DNA of 52,878 bases, from assembly GCA_002712335.1 (NCBI GenBank), contig PATI01000019.1:22447-75324 (forward strand). The letters run 5' to 3'. The notes beneath the pieces are model-generated. The model had not been told where the DNA came from and searched no databases. It saw nothing but the letters and a program-made list of their open reading frames with translations. Positions 1-9,330 of the stretch are shown here, piece after piece (positions within the stretch are counted from its first letter, which is position 1; each line of letters begins with the position of its first letter). The translations under genes and the position numbers were made by a program. The DNA comes from Rhodospirillaceae bacterium (lineage in GTDB: Bacteria > Pseudomonadota > Alphaproteobacteria > MPNO01 > UBA2964).

Positions 1-2016
1 GATAAAGGGCGCTATGTGGGTGAGGCAATTGCGATGGTAGTTGCTGAAACTAAAATGCAGGCGGCCGAAGCTGCGGAGTTCCTCGAAATTGACTATGAGA
101 TCCTGCCATCCGTCACTAATACTAGGGCTGCCGCGGGAGAGAGCGCGTCAAAACTTTACAGTGAAATCCCGGATAACGTTTTTGTGGAAACATTTTTTGG
201 AAATCAGGATGCCACTAACCGAGCTTTTGAAAAGGCCGACCATATAGTAAAGATGTCATTCGATATACCTAGGGTAACTGGGGTGCCAATGGAGCCTAGG
301 TCTGCACTTGGCACCTATGACCCAAAAGAGGACAAATACACTATTTATGCTGGAAGCGGAGGTACCGTAAGACAAAAGCGGGAAATCGCCTCAGTATTGG
401 GTGTTGAGAATAGTCAGGTGAGAGTTTACGCCCTTGATGTTGGCGGTAATTTTGGCACACGCAATAGGCTTTTTGTAGAGTTTCCGCTTGTTGCTTGGGC
501 GTCAAAAAAGGTGGGCCGTCCCGTTAAACTGACTGTTGAGAGGTCTGAGTCATTTGTTAGTGACTATCAGGGGCGCGACCTCGTAGTTGACATGGAGCTA
601 GCCCTAAATGCTGACGGTGTTTTCAAAGCTATAAGGTCGTCAAATATAAGTAATGTCGGTGCTAAATGTGTATCACTTTCCCCGCTTTCCAAGGGTTCAG
701 GAATCATAACCGGGTCATATCGAATACCGGTTGCACACTTAAGGTCGCGAGCAACATTTTCTAACACCCCGCCGACCAACGCCTATCGTAGTTCGGGCAG
801 ACCAGAAATTATATATTGTGTAGAATGTCTGGTTGAAAAGACGGCGAGAGTTCTCGGATTTGATCCCGTTGAACTAAGGAGAAAGAACCTGATCCGAGAC
901 GAAGAAATGCCTTACACTAATGCGGTGGGCATGCAGTATGACAGTGGGAAATACCTAAAAAGCCTTAATATGGCGATCGAACTCAATGACTGGGATAGTT
1001 TCGATGCCCGAAAGGTGGAGGCTAGAAAGCGCGGAAAATTACTCGGTCGAGGCATTGCACATTATGTGGAGAGTTCTATTGGTACACCGGTTGAACAAGC
1101 TGAGCTGCATATCTGTCCTAACAAAAACAGACTTGATTTAGTAATTGGAACCCAACCCAGTGGCCAGGGACACGAGACGAGTTTTGCTCAGGTGGCCTCC
1201 GAGTGGCTTGGGTTACCAATAGAGAAAGTCAATGTGATAGTGGGCGATACTGACGTCGTCAAGGTAGGGGGTGGTTCCCATTCCGGGCGTTCAATGCGAA
1301 TGGCGGGGACGGTTATTGTAAAGGCATCAGAGGCCTTAATCGAAAAGGGAAAAAAAATAGCCGGGCATGTTTTTGAGGCCTCTCCGGAGGATATAGAATT
1401 TCATTATGGTGTATTTTCCGTTGTAGGGACGGATCGAAAACTTGATTGGTTTGGGCTTGCCGTTGAGGCAGATAAGTCGGGATTGCCTGATGAGTTAAAT
1501 GATGGTTTGTCTGTAGTGGAAGATAACGAGATGCATACCCCGGTATTTCCTAATGGCTGCCACATTTGTGAAATTGAAATTGATGAAGAAACGGGCGCCC
1601 CTCAAATTGTTCGTTATATCGCGATAGACGATGTAGGCAGGGCTATAAATCCATTGATAGTGGATGGACAAACTCATGGAGGCATTGTTCAAGGGGTTGG
1701 TCAGGCAATGTGGGAAGAATGTGTCTTTGATAATAATGGTCAACCTCTTAGCGGATCATTTATGGATTACGGGATGCCAAGGGCAGATCATTTTCCTTAT
1801 TTTTTAACGGTTCTCAATGAAGTGCCATCTCCGACCAACCCTTTAGGCGTAAAAGCGGGGGGGGAGGGAGGAACTACACCGGCCCCAGCGGTCATTACCA
1901 ATGCCGTCATTAACGCATTGCAGGACTATGAAGTAGAACACTTAAAAATGCCCCTGACACCCCTGAAGATTTGGCAGGCCATTCAGGGATATCAGAAGCT
2001 AAAAAGGACAAGATAA
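1..2016 (+). CDS. Molybdenum hydroxylase (xanthine dehydrogenase family) large subunit, 5' truncated
   Basis: The frame is open from the first base, so the N-terminus lies outside the window; about 671 residues are visible. The product matches the molybdopterin-binding subunit of the xanthine dehydrogenase/aldehyde oxidase/CO dehydrogenase family. Visible marks are RYVGEAIAM at the start, the cofactor loop GGNFGTRN near visible residue 148, an active-site loop AYRSSGRPE near 261, and GEGGTTPAPA near 621, which carries the family's catalytic Glu. The loop is not the Cys-containing one of true form I CO dehydrogenase, so an aldehyde or heterocycle hydroxylase is more likely. FAD and 2Fe-2S subunits are not visible and may lie upstream. 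The stop directly abuts the next ATG, suggesting an operon. The substrate is unknown. Confidence 0.9.
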   Translation, partial: DKGRYVGEAIAMVVAETKMQAAEAAEFLEIDYEILPSVTNTRAAAGESASKLYSEIPDNVFVETFFGNQDATNRAFEKADHIVKMSFDIPRVTGVPMEPRSALGTYDPKEDKYTIYAGSGGTVRQKREIASVLGVENSQVRVYALDVGGNFGTRNRLFVEFPLVAWASKKVGRPVKLTVERSESFVSDYQGRDLVVDMELALNADGVFKAIRSSNISNVGAKCVSLSPLSKGSGIITGSYRIPVAHLRSRATFSNTPPTNAYRSSGRPEIIYCVECLVEKTARVLGFDPVELRRKNLIRDEEMPYTNAVGMQYDSGKYLKSLNMAIELNDWDSFDARKVEARKRGKLLGRGIAHYVESSIGTPVEQAELHICPNKNRLDLVIGTQPSGQGHETSFAQVASEWLGLPIEKVNVIVGDTDVVKVGGGSHSGRSMRMAGTVIVKASEALIEKGKKIAGHVFEASPEDIEFHYGVFSVVGTDRKLDWFGLAVEADKSGLPDELNDGLSVVEDNEMHTPVFPNGCHICEIEIDEETGAPQIVRYIAIDDVGRAINPLIVDGQTHGGIVQGVGQAMWEECVFDNNGQPLSGSFMDYGMPRADHFPYFLTVLNEVPSPTNPLGVKAGGEGGTTPAPAVITNAVINALQDYEVEHLKMPLTPLKIWQAIQGYQKLKRTR

Positions 2017-2949
2017 ATGGCATCCTCAAATATCAAAGTGATTGGTTTTCCGGGTACGGGACTGTTACCCCTTTTTGTCGGTATTGATAAGGGATTCTTC
2101 GAGAAACGCGGCGTTTCTGTTGATCTCGAACGCACCCCTAGTTCCATGTATCAGGCACAAAAACTAGTTAGTGGTGATTTCGACATTGCTTGCAGTGCTG
2201 TAGATAATTTTATCGCATACCAGGAGGGTGCTGGTGAGATAGAACTCGACCGTGAACCTGATCTCTTTGTTTTTATGGGATCAACGCAAATCGAGCTTTC
2301 TTTCGTAGTTGCCAAAGGAATAGAGTGTTTTGAAGACTTAAAAGGTAAAACCCTGGCAATGGATGCCTTAGCAACCGGGTTTGCTTTCGTTCTTTATCGT
2401 ATGCTGGATAAAGCAGGGCTTAAACCTGCAGACTACGATTTAGTCTCGGTTGGAGCTACACCACATCGCTGGGAAGCCGTGCAAGAAGGAGTGCATGCCG
2501 GTACTCTGTTGATAGAACCATTTACCGGTCAGGCTCGGGCAAGTGGCTATAAAATTCTTGAAAGTAGCTTGAAGACCTTCCAGAATTATCCTGGACAAAT
2601 GTTTGGCGCAATGCGTGGATGGGCAAATGAGAATCGTCCGGCAATGATTTCTTTTATTCAGGGTTATCTCGATGCACTAGACTGGACCTTAGATCCCAAT
2701 AATAAGTCAGTGGCGGCGAGCATTCTCAGTGCCAACATGCCACAAATGCCAGATAAAGCTGTTGCTCCAGCCCTCGAAAAACTTTTAGTACCAGAAACCG
2801 GCCTAATTCCTATGGGAACAGTTGATATGAATGGTCTGAAGACGGTTCTTGAAATTCGTAGTCAGTATGCTCCCCAAGGAAAGAAGCTTACTGACGTGGA
2901 TAAATATCTCGACCTTAGCTTTTATAGGGAGGCTATTTCTACCCGTTAA
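2017..2949 (+). CDS. NMT1/SsuA-like substrate-binding-fold protein without a signal peptide
   Basis: This 310-residue protein resembles the periplasmic binding proteins of nitrate/sulfonate/taurine ABC importers (NMT1/THI5-like fold). The N-terminal part has GLLPLFVGIDKGFFEKRGV, the usual first-lobe helix, and FEDLKGKTLAMD the usual second-lobe entry. Unlike transport proteins it begins directly with MASSNIKVIGF: there is no hydrophobic signal sequence or lipobox. No permease or ATPase gene lies nearby. The ATG immediately follows the stop of the molybdenum hydroxylase gene, so the two are almost certainly co-transcribed and probably translationally coupled. It could be a cytoplasmic ligand-binding or enzymatic homologue, or a protein exported by a non-standard route. 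The fold call is firm and the role is not known. Confidence 0.75.
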   Translation: MASSNIKVIGFPGTGLLPLFVGIDKGFFEKRGVSVDLERTPSSMYQAQKLVSGDFDIACSAVDNFIAYQEGAGEIELDREPDLFVFMGSTQIELSFVVAKGIECFEDLKGKTLAMDALATGFAFVLYRMLDKAGLKPADYDLVSVGATPHRWEAVQEGVHAGTLLIEPFTGQARASGYKILESSLKTFQNYPGQMFGAMRGWANENRPAMISFIQGYLDALDWTLDPNNKSVAASILSANMPQMPDKAVAPALEKLLVPETGLIPMGTVDMNGLKTVLEIRSQYAPQGKKLTDVDKYLDLSFYREAISTR

Positions 2950-2985
2950 CATAAATAAAAAACCGCATAAATTACGGAGAATTTA

Positions 2986-4206
2986 ATGACCTTTGATTAT
3001 TCGAGAGTTTTTAGGTCTGGATTGCCGCCAGCGGAAAGCCGTTGGTCTGGTTTTCCCAAGTATAATTTTGTTGGCGGGCATAACGATGGAGCTAGTGTCC
3101 CTGTAGAAGATTTCATAAACGCATCTGCTAGGGTCCTTCAAAGAGAGGGGGCCACATTAGCGACATACAGTTTAGAAAGTGGTTCCCAAGGATATTTTCC
3201 TCTTAGAAAATTTCTTGCTGCATATCTCGCTAAGACCAACGGCATGCAAGACTCTGCGGAAAATATTTTGTTAGTTTCTGGCTCTCTACAGGCGCTGGAC
3301 CTTGTTAACGATGTGCTACTCTCCAAAGGTGATACTGTAATAATAGAAGAAGCAGCGTATCAGGGTGCTATTCAACGCATTAAACGACTTGGCGTCGAAA
3401 TTATTGGAGCCCCTCTTGATTCAGGTGGTATCCGGACGGATATTCTAAGCAATATTCTTGATGAATTGAAAGGTAAAGGTGTTCAACCCAAGTATCTTTA
3501 TACTGTTCCGACGGTTCAAAATCCGACCGGAACGGTAATGCCAGAAGAAAGGCGACTGGAATTTCTAAATTTATCTCGTAAATTTGAGGTTCCCATCCTT
3601 GAAGATGATTGTTATGCGGATCTGACTTTTGATGGCAGGCGACCAAGGGCCATTAGAGCTTTGGATGATGATGGGCGCGTAATTTTTTGTGGAACGTTTT
3701 CAAAAACTATCGCCCCTGCTCTCCGGGTTGGTTACGTGGTAGCAGACTGGGAAATTCTCTCGCAGATGTTGTCTATGAAGCGGGATGGCGGATCTGGTGC
3801 ATTGGAACAGATGGTTCTTGGAGAATATTGTCCCACGCATTTTGAACAGCATGTTATTAAGCTTCGAGACACTTTAAACGAAAAATGCCAAGTTATGTTG
3901 GAGACAATTGAGGCAGAATTTGGAACTTCTGCAGATGTTAGAAAGCCAGCCGGTGGTATTTTTTTATGGGTTCAATTGCCTGATAGTGTTGACACAACGA
4001 AATTATTTGAGATCGCTATTACAGAAGGTGTAGCGATTAATCCGGGGGCAGAATGGGTAGTAGATGCTGAAACCGGAAAAAATAAGATACGACTTTGCTT
4101 TGGTCTTCCTTCCAAAAACCAAATTCGAGAAGGTGTGGCTGCACTTGCCGACATTTGCCATCGCGAGTTTGGAGTGCCGGAACGGGGTTCGAACCTTCCC
4201 CGCTAG
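2986..4206 (+). CDS. PLP-dependent aminotransferase, class I/II (fold type I)
   Basis: This 406-residue protein is a fold-type I aminotransferase of the MocR/2-aminoadipate aminotransferase subgroup but without the GntR DNA-binding domain. The substrate-side NPTG motif starts at N179, the cofactor-binding acidic motif EDDCYADL spans about 206-213, and the Schiff-base lysine is K240 in GTFSKTIAPALRVGY. Family members transfer amino groups between amino acids and 2-oxoacids in the cytoplasm. A 36-base gap with GGAG separates it from the binding-fold gene upstream, so it probably belongs to the same operon as the molybdenum hydroxylase. Its substrate cannot be read from sequence. Confidence 0.88.
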   Translation: MTFDYSRVFRSGLPPAESRWSGFPKYNFVGGHNDGASVPVEDFINASARVLQREGATLATYSLESGSQGYFPLRKFLAAYLAKTNGMQDSAENILLVSGSLQALDLVNDVLLSKGDTVIIEEAAYQGAIQRIKRLGVEIIGAPLDSGGIRTDILSNILDELKGKGVQPKYLYTVPTVQNPTGTVMPEERRLEFLNLSRKFEVPILEDDCYADLTFDGRRPRAIRALDDDGRVIFCGTFSKTIAPALRVGYVVADWEILSQMLSMKRDGGSGALEQMVLGEYCPTHFEQHVIKLRDTLNEKCQVMLETIEAEFGTSADVRKPAGGIFLWVQLPDSVDTTKLFEIAITEGVAINPGAEWVVDAETGKNKIRLCFGLPSKNQIREGVAALADICHREFGVPERGSNLPR

Positions 4207-4217
4207 AATTTTTTACC

Positions 4218-4826
4218 CTAGCTTTTTTTCCGTTCCATCTCTTCAACCTCAGCAGCAGTCTTCCCCCAAGTTGGAGGATTTTTCATATACTCCTCTTCCT
4301 CTGGTGTATTCTTCCGCCCCAACACCTCATTGCGATGTGGAAATCGACCAAACTGTTTGATAGTATCATAGTGTCCTTGGGCGGATTTTATTGATTCATT
4401 CTCTGCCACTGCCTTGTATAGCGGTAACGCGATTTCATGGTCGGCTAGTATTTCACTATGTTCGAGTGGCAAATACATAAAGATGCGTGGCCATTTACTC
4501 CACCACTTATCAAACCCATTATCAAGAGCAAACTTGGTTATTTGACGGGCCTTAAGGTCGGCAGAAAATGCGCGCGGGGTGCCCCGATAAATATTACGTG
4601 GGAACTGGTCTAGACAAATAATTAATGCCAAGCAATCAACTCCGGTAGCCATCAGGTGATCAAGATCACCAGAGCATGCTCTCTCGTGTATCTCGGTGTA
4701 ATTTTCAATCAATTCTCTGTCAAAATCAGACGTAGAACGGAACCATATTTGTCGTTTTTCTATGGGCGAGCTCATGTCAGTTGTGCCAAACCAGAAAAGC
4801 AGTATATCTTCGGTTAACGCATCCAT
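4218..4826 (-). CDS. DUF924 family protein
   Basis: The 202-residue product fits the DUF924 (YbgR-like) family of alpha-helical proteins with a tetratricopeptide-like fold. Supporting segments are DILLFWFG at the N-terminus, RQIWF, CLALIICLDQFPRNIYRGTPRAF at about 65-88, and FMYLPLEHSE at about 115. The molecular function of DUF924 is not established. The ATG is preceded by AAGGAG at good spacing. It begins 11 bases after the stop of the upstream sulfatase gene on the same strand, so the two form an apparent operon. It converges on the aminotransferase gene with only 11 bases between stops. Confidence 0.85.
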   Translation of the reverse strand: MDALTEDILLFWFGTTDMSSPIEKRQIWFRSTSDFDRELIENYTEIHERACSGDLDHLMATGVDCLALIICLDQFPRNIYRGTPRAFSADLKARQITKFALDNGFDKWWSKWPRIFMYLPLEHSEILADHEIALPLYKAVAENESIKSAQGHYDTIKQFGRFPHRNEVLGRKNTPEEEEYMKNPPTWGKTAAEVEEMERKKS

Positions 4827-4837
4827 CCTTGAGCTCC

Positions 4838-6442
4838 TTATGCTCGACCAAGTGGTAAAGGCGAGGTGTCGTTCAAAGCTATTTGTTCCTGAATTAGTCT
4901 TTCGAATAAAGACATTTTTATATCCCGGTAGTCTTGTTTATCCCACAGGTTTTTTAGCTCTCCTGGGTCATTATTAAGGTCATACAGTTCGCCCCAATCA
5001 TGCCCATGGTAAACGGAGAGGCGCCATTGTTGCGTAATTAATGTGCGAGCCTTCGGATCCTTCCCGAGCACTGGTAAAATCCGTTGGTTGTCTTCTTCTA
5101 TCAAAATAGCGTCACGAGGCCCTAGAGATTGAGGATTGTCTGCGACTGGTAACAAGCTTTTCCCCTGCAGACCATTATAGGGCAGAACTTTTGCTCTATC
5201 TAGAACGGTAGCAGATATATCAATTGTACCAGAAAGCGCATCCGTTTCAGCGCCGGCTACATCGCTCTCTGGGTCAGACCAGAGAAAAGCCACCCGAACT
5301 AATTCTCGATAGTGCGCCGGACCTTTGCGCAATAGGCAATGGTCCCCAAGGTGATCACCGTGATCGCTAGTAAACATAACAATTGTATTGTCCTCTAAAC
5401 CATTGGATTTTAAAGCAGACAATATTTTACCAACACCATCATCAATCATTGAAATCATGCCACAAGTTAACGCCCGTGCCTCTAAAGCCTGCCGCAAATT
5501 GATACCGTAAGACATAATTCCGTCTTCCGGGGCTAAACCCTCATCGCGACGATCGAGCAGGGCCTTAACATGCGGCGGTGCTTCCCAGTCATTAACATTA
5601 TATGCTTCGGGAACTTCCATCTGTTCTGGCTTGTACATGTCCCAATACTTTCCGGGAGGCGTGAACGGATGATGGGGGTCTGGGAAAGAGGCTACGAGAT
5701 AAAAGGGCCGGTTCCTCTTAGATTTAGCATATTCTCGAATATATTTGTTAGCATGATCAGCAATCCAGGCGGTCGGGTAAAGCTTCTCGGGTACCTTGGT
5801 CCGCCAAGCTTGAAGAACAGAATAATGGTGTTCCAATCCATTTTTGGCGCCAATGAGGTCGTCAGCATCTTTTCTCTGGTTCTTGAGCCACCAGTAGTAG
5901 TCTCCACCGCACTCATCACCGTGTCCAAAACATAAATCGACATGCTCATAGCCGTAAAATGGGAGTTCTAAGCTAGCATCAGGGTTGTCCCAAAAATCGG
6001 GTCGTTCCTGATTATATTTGCCGTCCATAAAAATGCCTTTCAACGCCTCTCTTAATTCTGCAGCGGGCGCCACGTAGCCATCCCTTACTTCTTTATTAGA
6101 GTTTATTGGTGGGTGGGAAGTAAAATTTTGGAGATGGCTTTTACCTACAAGTCCTGTTTGGTAGCCGGCATCCCTTAGCATCTCTACAAAGGTGTTAGAC
6201 GAAAGAGGTAAGGGTATGCCATTTTGACGTACACCATGGGCTGAAGGGGTGCGACCAGTCATTAGTGTTGCTCGGTTTGGCATGCAAACGGGGTTAGAAA
6301 CATAAAATCGGTTAAACTGGACACCAGATTTTGCAATTGAATCAATATGAGGTGTCTTGAGTATCGGATGTCCAGCACATCCCAGATAATCAGCCCGATG
6401 CTGGTCCGTCATGATCAGAACAAAATTAGGTCTTTTTTTCAT
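4838..6442 (-). CDS. Sulfatase, Cys-type (formylglycine-dependent), paralogue 1
   Basis: This 534-residue protein belongs to the alkaline phosphatase/sulfatase superfamily. The N-terminus has the metal site MTDQHRADYLG, and VCMPNRATLMTG holds C53 in a CxPxR motif, the residue normally oxidised to formylglycine. A second metal site is FTSDHGDHLGDHCLLRKG. C-terminal segments WRLSVYHG and GELYDLNNDPGEL are typical of sulfatases. There is no signal peptide, so it likely acts in the cytoplasm, as choline-sulfatase-type enzymes do; a phosphonate monoester or phosphodiester activity is also possible. No formylglycine-generating enzyme is encoded here. A close paralogue with the same motif lies at 10891-12498. 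It is followed by the DUF924 gene in one transcript. Confidence 0.9.
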   Translation of the reverse strand: MKKRPNFVLIMTDQHRADYLGCAGHPILKTPHIDSIAKSGVQFNRFYVSNPVCMPNRATLMTGRTPSAHGVRQNGIPLPLSSNTFVEMLRDAGYQTGLVGKSHLQNFTSHPPINSNKEVRDGYVAPAAELREALKGIFMDGKYNQERPDFWDNPDASLELPFYGYEHVDLCFGHGDECGGDYYWWLKNQRKDADDLIGAKNGLEHHYSVLQAWRTKVPEKLYPTAWIADHANKYIREYAKSKRNRPFYLVASFPDPHHPFTPPGKYWDMYKPEQMEVPEAYNVNDWEAPPHVKALLDRRDEGLAPEDGIMSYGINLRQALEARALTCGMISMIDDGVGKILSALKSNGLEDNTIVMFTSDHGDHLGDHCLLRKGPAHYRELVRVAFLWSDPESDVAGAETDALSGTIDISATVLDRAKVLPYNGLQGKSLLPVADNPQSLGPRDAILIEEDNQRILPVLGKDPKARTLITQQWRLSVYHGHDWGELYDLNNDPGELKNLWDKQDYRDIKMSLFERLIQEQIALNDTSPLPLGRA

Positions 6443-6586
6443 TTTTTAACCATGCAACAGACTTAAATCTTCGTTTTCCTCATAACATAATGTCATTCGA
6501 CGTTTAAATAAACTGTGGGTATTTCTATTAAGTTTTTTTCTGTATTCTGTGAACCAAATACCAGCTTAAGTAAAGAGGAGTTAAAG

Positions 6587-7633
6587 ATGGGATCGATTGA
6601 TGCTGACGCGCACGTAGTTGAGTGTGAGGCGACGTTTGATTTTTTAGAACCAGAATATGAGCGATATCGTCCACTTGTTGTCCAATCCAAAGATAATAGA
6701 TCTATTTCAAGTCAGGTAGGTATACATCAACGAGAGTTTTGGTACCTCGATAACCGTATGTTACCGAAGGAAGGTAATGTAGGTGCTGATACAGCGAAGA
6801 CCTCTCGAGAAATGGAGGATATCTCCGGTCGTTTGAAACACATGGATGAGTTAGGCATTGATGTACAGGTCTTGTATCCCACGGTATTTTTAAGGCCATG
6901 GACTCAGACGCCGCAAGTTGAATATGCGCTTATCCGTTCATATAACCGATGGCTTGTCAGTATATGGAAGCAGGCGCCTGATCGACTAAAATGGGTAGTG
7001 ATGCCTCATCTTTTAAATATGGATAAATGTCGTGAAGAATTGGAATTTGGCAAAACCAACGGAGCATGTGGTGTTTATATGCATGGGATTGAGCATGATA
7101 CACCACTTTTTTCGGAAAAATTTTTTAAACTTTATGCAATGGCGGAAGAGTTGGACTTGCCCATTTGTTTCCATGCAGGAAATAATAGCTTTCTATTAGA
7201 AAACATGTATCGCGAAGATAGCGGTTTCGCAAAAGCAAAATTGCCCTTGGTAGCCACGTTTCATCAATTGTTGTTTAAGGGTATCCCCGCAATGTTTCCA
7301 AATCTTCGTTGGGCTTTTGTTGAGGTCAGTGCACAATGGATACCTTATGCGTTGAATGACCTTGGTCTTCGGTTAGCGCGCCGTGGTGAAGATATCTCCG
7401 AATCGATTATGGCGGATAACAATATTTGGGTGGCATGCCAAGTGACAGACGACCTAGATTATATATTGAAATATGCTGGAGAGACCCAATTGGTTGTAGG
7501 AACAGATTACGGTCACGCCGATACTTCGACCGAGATTGAGGCGCTTCGGAAATTGAGCTCCGATGGCAAGGTATCCGAAGATGTTGCCGCTAAGATTTTA
7601 GAGGACAACGCGCGCACACTTTATGGCTTGTGA
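6587..7633 (+). CDS. Amidohydrolase-2 family metal-dependent hydrolase/decarboxylase
   Basis: This is a TIM-barrel amidohydrolase of the amidohydrolase-2 (ACMSD/LigY-like) group, 348 residues. It starts with IDADAHVVE, where D5/D7/H9 form the DxDxH metal motif; further metal or catalytic residues are the His of CFHAGNNS and the Asp of VVGTDYGHADTS near the C-terminus. Members decarboxylate or hydrolyse aromatic and heterocyclic carboxylic acids. The frame is open from 6515, but the ATG at 6587 is preferred because AAAGAGGAG sits just upstream and the protein then begins at the conserved metal motif. It is divergent from the sulfatase gene, with about 145 bases between. The substrate is unknown. 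Confidence 0.88.
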   Translation: MGSIDADAHVVECEATFDFLEPEYERYRPLVVQSKDNRSISSQVGIHQREFWYLDNRMLPKEGNVGADTAKTSREMEDISGRLKHMDELGIDVQVLYPTVFLRPWTQTPQVEYALIRSYNRWLVSIWKQAPDRLKWVVMPHLLNMDKCREELEFGKTNGACGVYMHGIEHDTPLFSEKFFKLYAMAEELDLPICFHAGNNSFLLENMYREDSGFAKAKLPLVATFHQLLFKGIPAMFPNLRWAFVEVSAQWIPYALNDLGLRLARRGEDISESIMADNNIWVACQVTDDLDYILKYAGETQLVVGTDYGHADTSTEIEALRKLSSDGKVSEDVAAKILEDNARTLYGL

Positions 7634-7720
7634 TTAAAGTTCTTTTAAGTCATTTAGATAGAAATACTGGGTTCCGGTAAGTGGTTCCCTTAATTATTAT
7701 TAACTTGGGTTTGAATTTCG

Positions 7721-8296
7721 ATGTTCAAAAAATCTATCGCAGCCATAGTCGCATTTGCGGCAGTTTCATTCACAATCGGTGTATTTGCAGCAGAGGGGAT
7801 TAAGAGAGTGAAAATAACTACGAATCTAGGAATAATTGAAGCAGAGCTGTCGGCTAAGGAAGCGCCAGGTACAGTTGAGAATTTTATAAAATACGCTAAG
7901 AGTGGTTTTTATGACGGAACAATATTTCACCGTGTAATCGAGGGTTTCATGATCCAAGGCGGAGGTTTTGAAACAGGTCTGAATAAAAAAGATACCAAAG
8001 ATCCTATTCAAAACGAGGCGGATAATGGATTGCAAAATTTGGTTGGCACCTTAGCGATGGCTAGAACCAATGATCCGCATTCTGCGACGGCACAATTCTT
8101 TATAAATACTGCTGATAATCACTTTCTTAATCACACGGATAAAAGTCCTAGTGGCTGGGGATACGCGGTATTTGGAAAAGTAATTTCCGGTATGGAAGTT
8201 GTTCGTCAGATTGAAGGGGCACAAACCGGGCAACGTGATGGTATGGGCGATGTGCCTCTTCAGGACGTAGTTATCCAAAAAATAGAAATCGAATAG
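7721..8296 (+). CDS. ppiA: Periplasmic peptidyl-prolyl cis-trans isomerase, cyclophilin type
   Basis: A 191-residue cyclophilin. Residues 1-23 form a signal peptide (positive MFKK start, hydrophobic stretch, cleavage near GVFA/AEG), placing it in the periplasm. The cyclophilin core is clear: [19 protein letters not shown] with the catalytic Arg, [29 protein letters not shown] with the active-site Gln-Phe-Phe, and [15 protein letters not shown]. It catalyses proline isomerisation during folding of exported proteins. It lies 87 bases after the amidohydrolase on the same strand, with a weak ribosome binding site. It is a housekeeping gene within otherwise accessory surroundings, and converges on the ornithine cyclodeaminase homologue. 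Confidence 0.92.
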   Translation: MFKKSIAAIVAFAAVSFTIGVFAAEGIKRVKITTNLGIIEAELSAKEAPGTVENFIKYAKSGFYDGTIFHRVIEGFMIQGGGFETGLNKKDTKDPIQNEADNGLQNLVGTLAMARTNDPHSATAQFFINTADNHFLNHTDKSPSGWGYAVFGKVISGMEVVRQIEGAQTGQRDGMGDVPLQDVVIQKIEIE

Positions 8297-8321
8297 CTTA
8301 TAAAGTTTTGATTAGAATTTT

Positions 8322-9311
8322 TTATTGGAGGCGCGGGGGTATTTTGATCCGTTGGGGTAAATTAGTTCCGCGACCCTCCGAACGCGCTCGCTTGTAAATA
8401 TCAATAGCAAGTGAAAGATCAGAAAGACCCATCCCCATAGCTTTAAACAAAGTTATATCAGCATCTGATGGTCGCTTTATATCTTTCCTTATTAGTTCAG
8501 ATACAGAGTGAATATTAGACCATGAAGTTTTATTTTCTCCATAATGTTTGATGAATTCCGATGACATTTCTTTTATTGTTTTAAGGTTGTCCACCGCTAT
8601 GATATCTGCTCTCTCAAAAACGTCATCGGTAAATTCGATCCTTGCTGGAACAATCGCTCCCATAGCATTCAGGTGTGTCCCTCTAGAAAGCATATCAGCA
8701 GTTAAAAACGGTTCCGTTGCGTTAGTTACAATTGTAACGATGGGGGCATTAATTACCGTCTCTTCTAGGGTATTACAGGCGGTAACTTTAAAATCAAACT
8801 CATTACGAACCGCTTGAGCAAAGGCATCGCGATTTTCTGGGTTTCGGCTAAACACTCGCAATTTTTTAAGAGGTCGAACGGCGTGGCACGCGGCTACTTG
8901 GGGAAGGGCTTGCTTTCCCGAACCAACAATGCCCATCTCGTTTGCCTCTTTGGAGGCTAGTCGTTTAGTGCCTATTCCGGTCATGGCTGCAGTTCGCATT
9001 TGTCCAAGTGCAGTGGCTTCAATTACGGCGAGGTGTGCGCCATTCTCCATTGAAAAAAGCTCAACTATAGTCTCGGACTTACCTTGAACATTTATCCAAT
9101 TTTTAAAGCCGCAAATTCCTTCCCCATCAACAGATGAACCTAGTACATGCATGGCATCATTTTTTGCCACCATAAGATGTCCTTTTGGCATGTTCTGAGC
9201 CTCACCAGCGGCTTCGAGAGGCAGTATCCCCTCAAGTGCCGCAATCGCATCAGGAAGACTAACCATTGAGGTTACGTCTTCTTCAGTAATCCAAATGGGC
9301 GAAAAGGTCAT
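8322..9311 (-). CDS. Ornithine cyclodeaminase/mu-crystallin family protein
   Basis: The 329-residue product matches the ornithine cyclodeaminase/mu-crystallin family of NAD(P)-dependent enzymes acting on amino acids or imino acids. The N-terminal substrate domain has the WITEEDV start. The segment QMRTAAMTGIGTKRLA near 120-135 and the nucleotide-binding loop MGIVGSGKQALPQ near 145-157 are diagnostic. THLNAMGAIVPARIEF is the usual downstream motif. Members include ornithine cyclodeaminase, alanine dehydrogenase of archaea and ketimine reductases, so the exact reaction is open. It lies 19 bases after the cupin-like gene on the same strand and is probably co-transcribed with it. Confidence 0.88.
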   Translation of the reverse strand: MTFSPIWITEEDVTSMVSLPDAIAALEGILPLEAAGEAQNMPKGHLMVAKNDAMHVLGSSVDGEGICGFKNWINVQGKSETIVELFSMENGAHLAVIEATALGQMRTAAMTGIGTKRLASKEANEMGIVGSGKQALPQVAACHAVRPLKKLRVFSRNPENRDAFAQAVRNEFDFKVTACNTLEETVINAPIVTIVTNATEPFLTADMLSRGTHLNAMGAIVPARIEFTDDVFERADIIAVDNLKTIKEMSSEFIKHYGENKTSWSNIHSVSELIRKDIKRPSDADITLFKAMGMGLSDLSLAIDIYKRARSEGRGTNLPQRIKIPPRLQ

Positions 9312-9330
9312 TTTGGATTATACCGTCTTT

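Noticed and set aside
1..2016. Carbon monoxide dehydrogenase CoxL
   Set aside because: The active-site loop reads AYRSSGRPE and lacks the Cys of form I CoxL, so only the broader family is called.
4170..4210. A tRNA T-arm-like GGGGTTCGAACC sequence
   Set aside because: It lies inside the aminotransferase C-terminal codons, no matching acceptor, D or anticodon arms surround it, and there are no signs of an integrated element.
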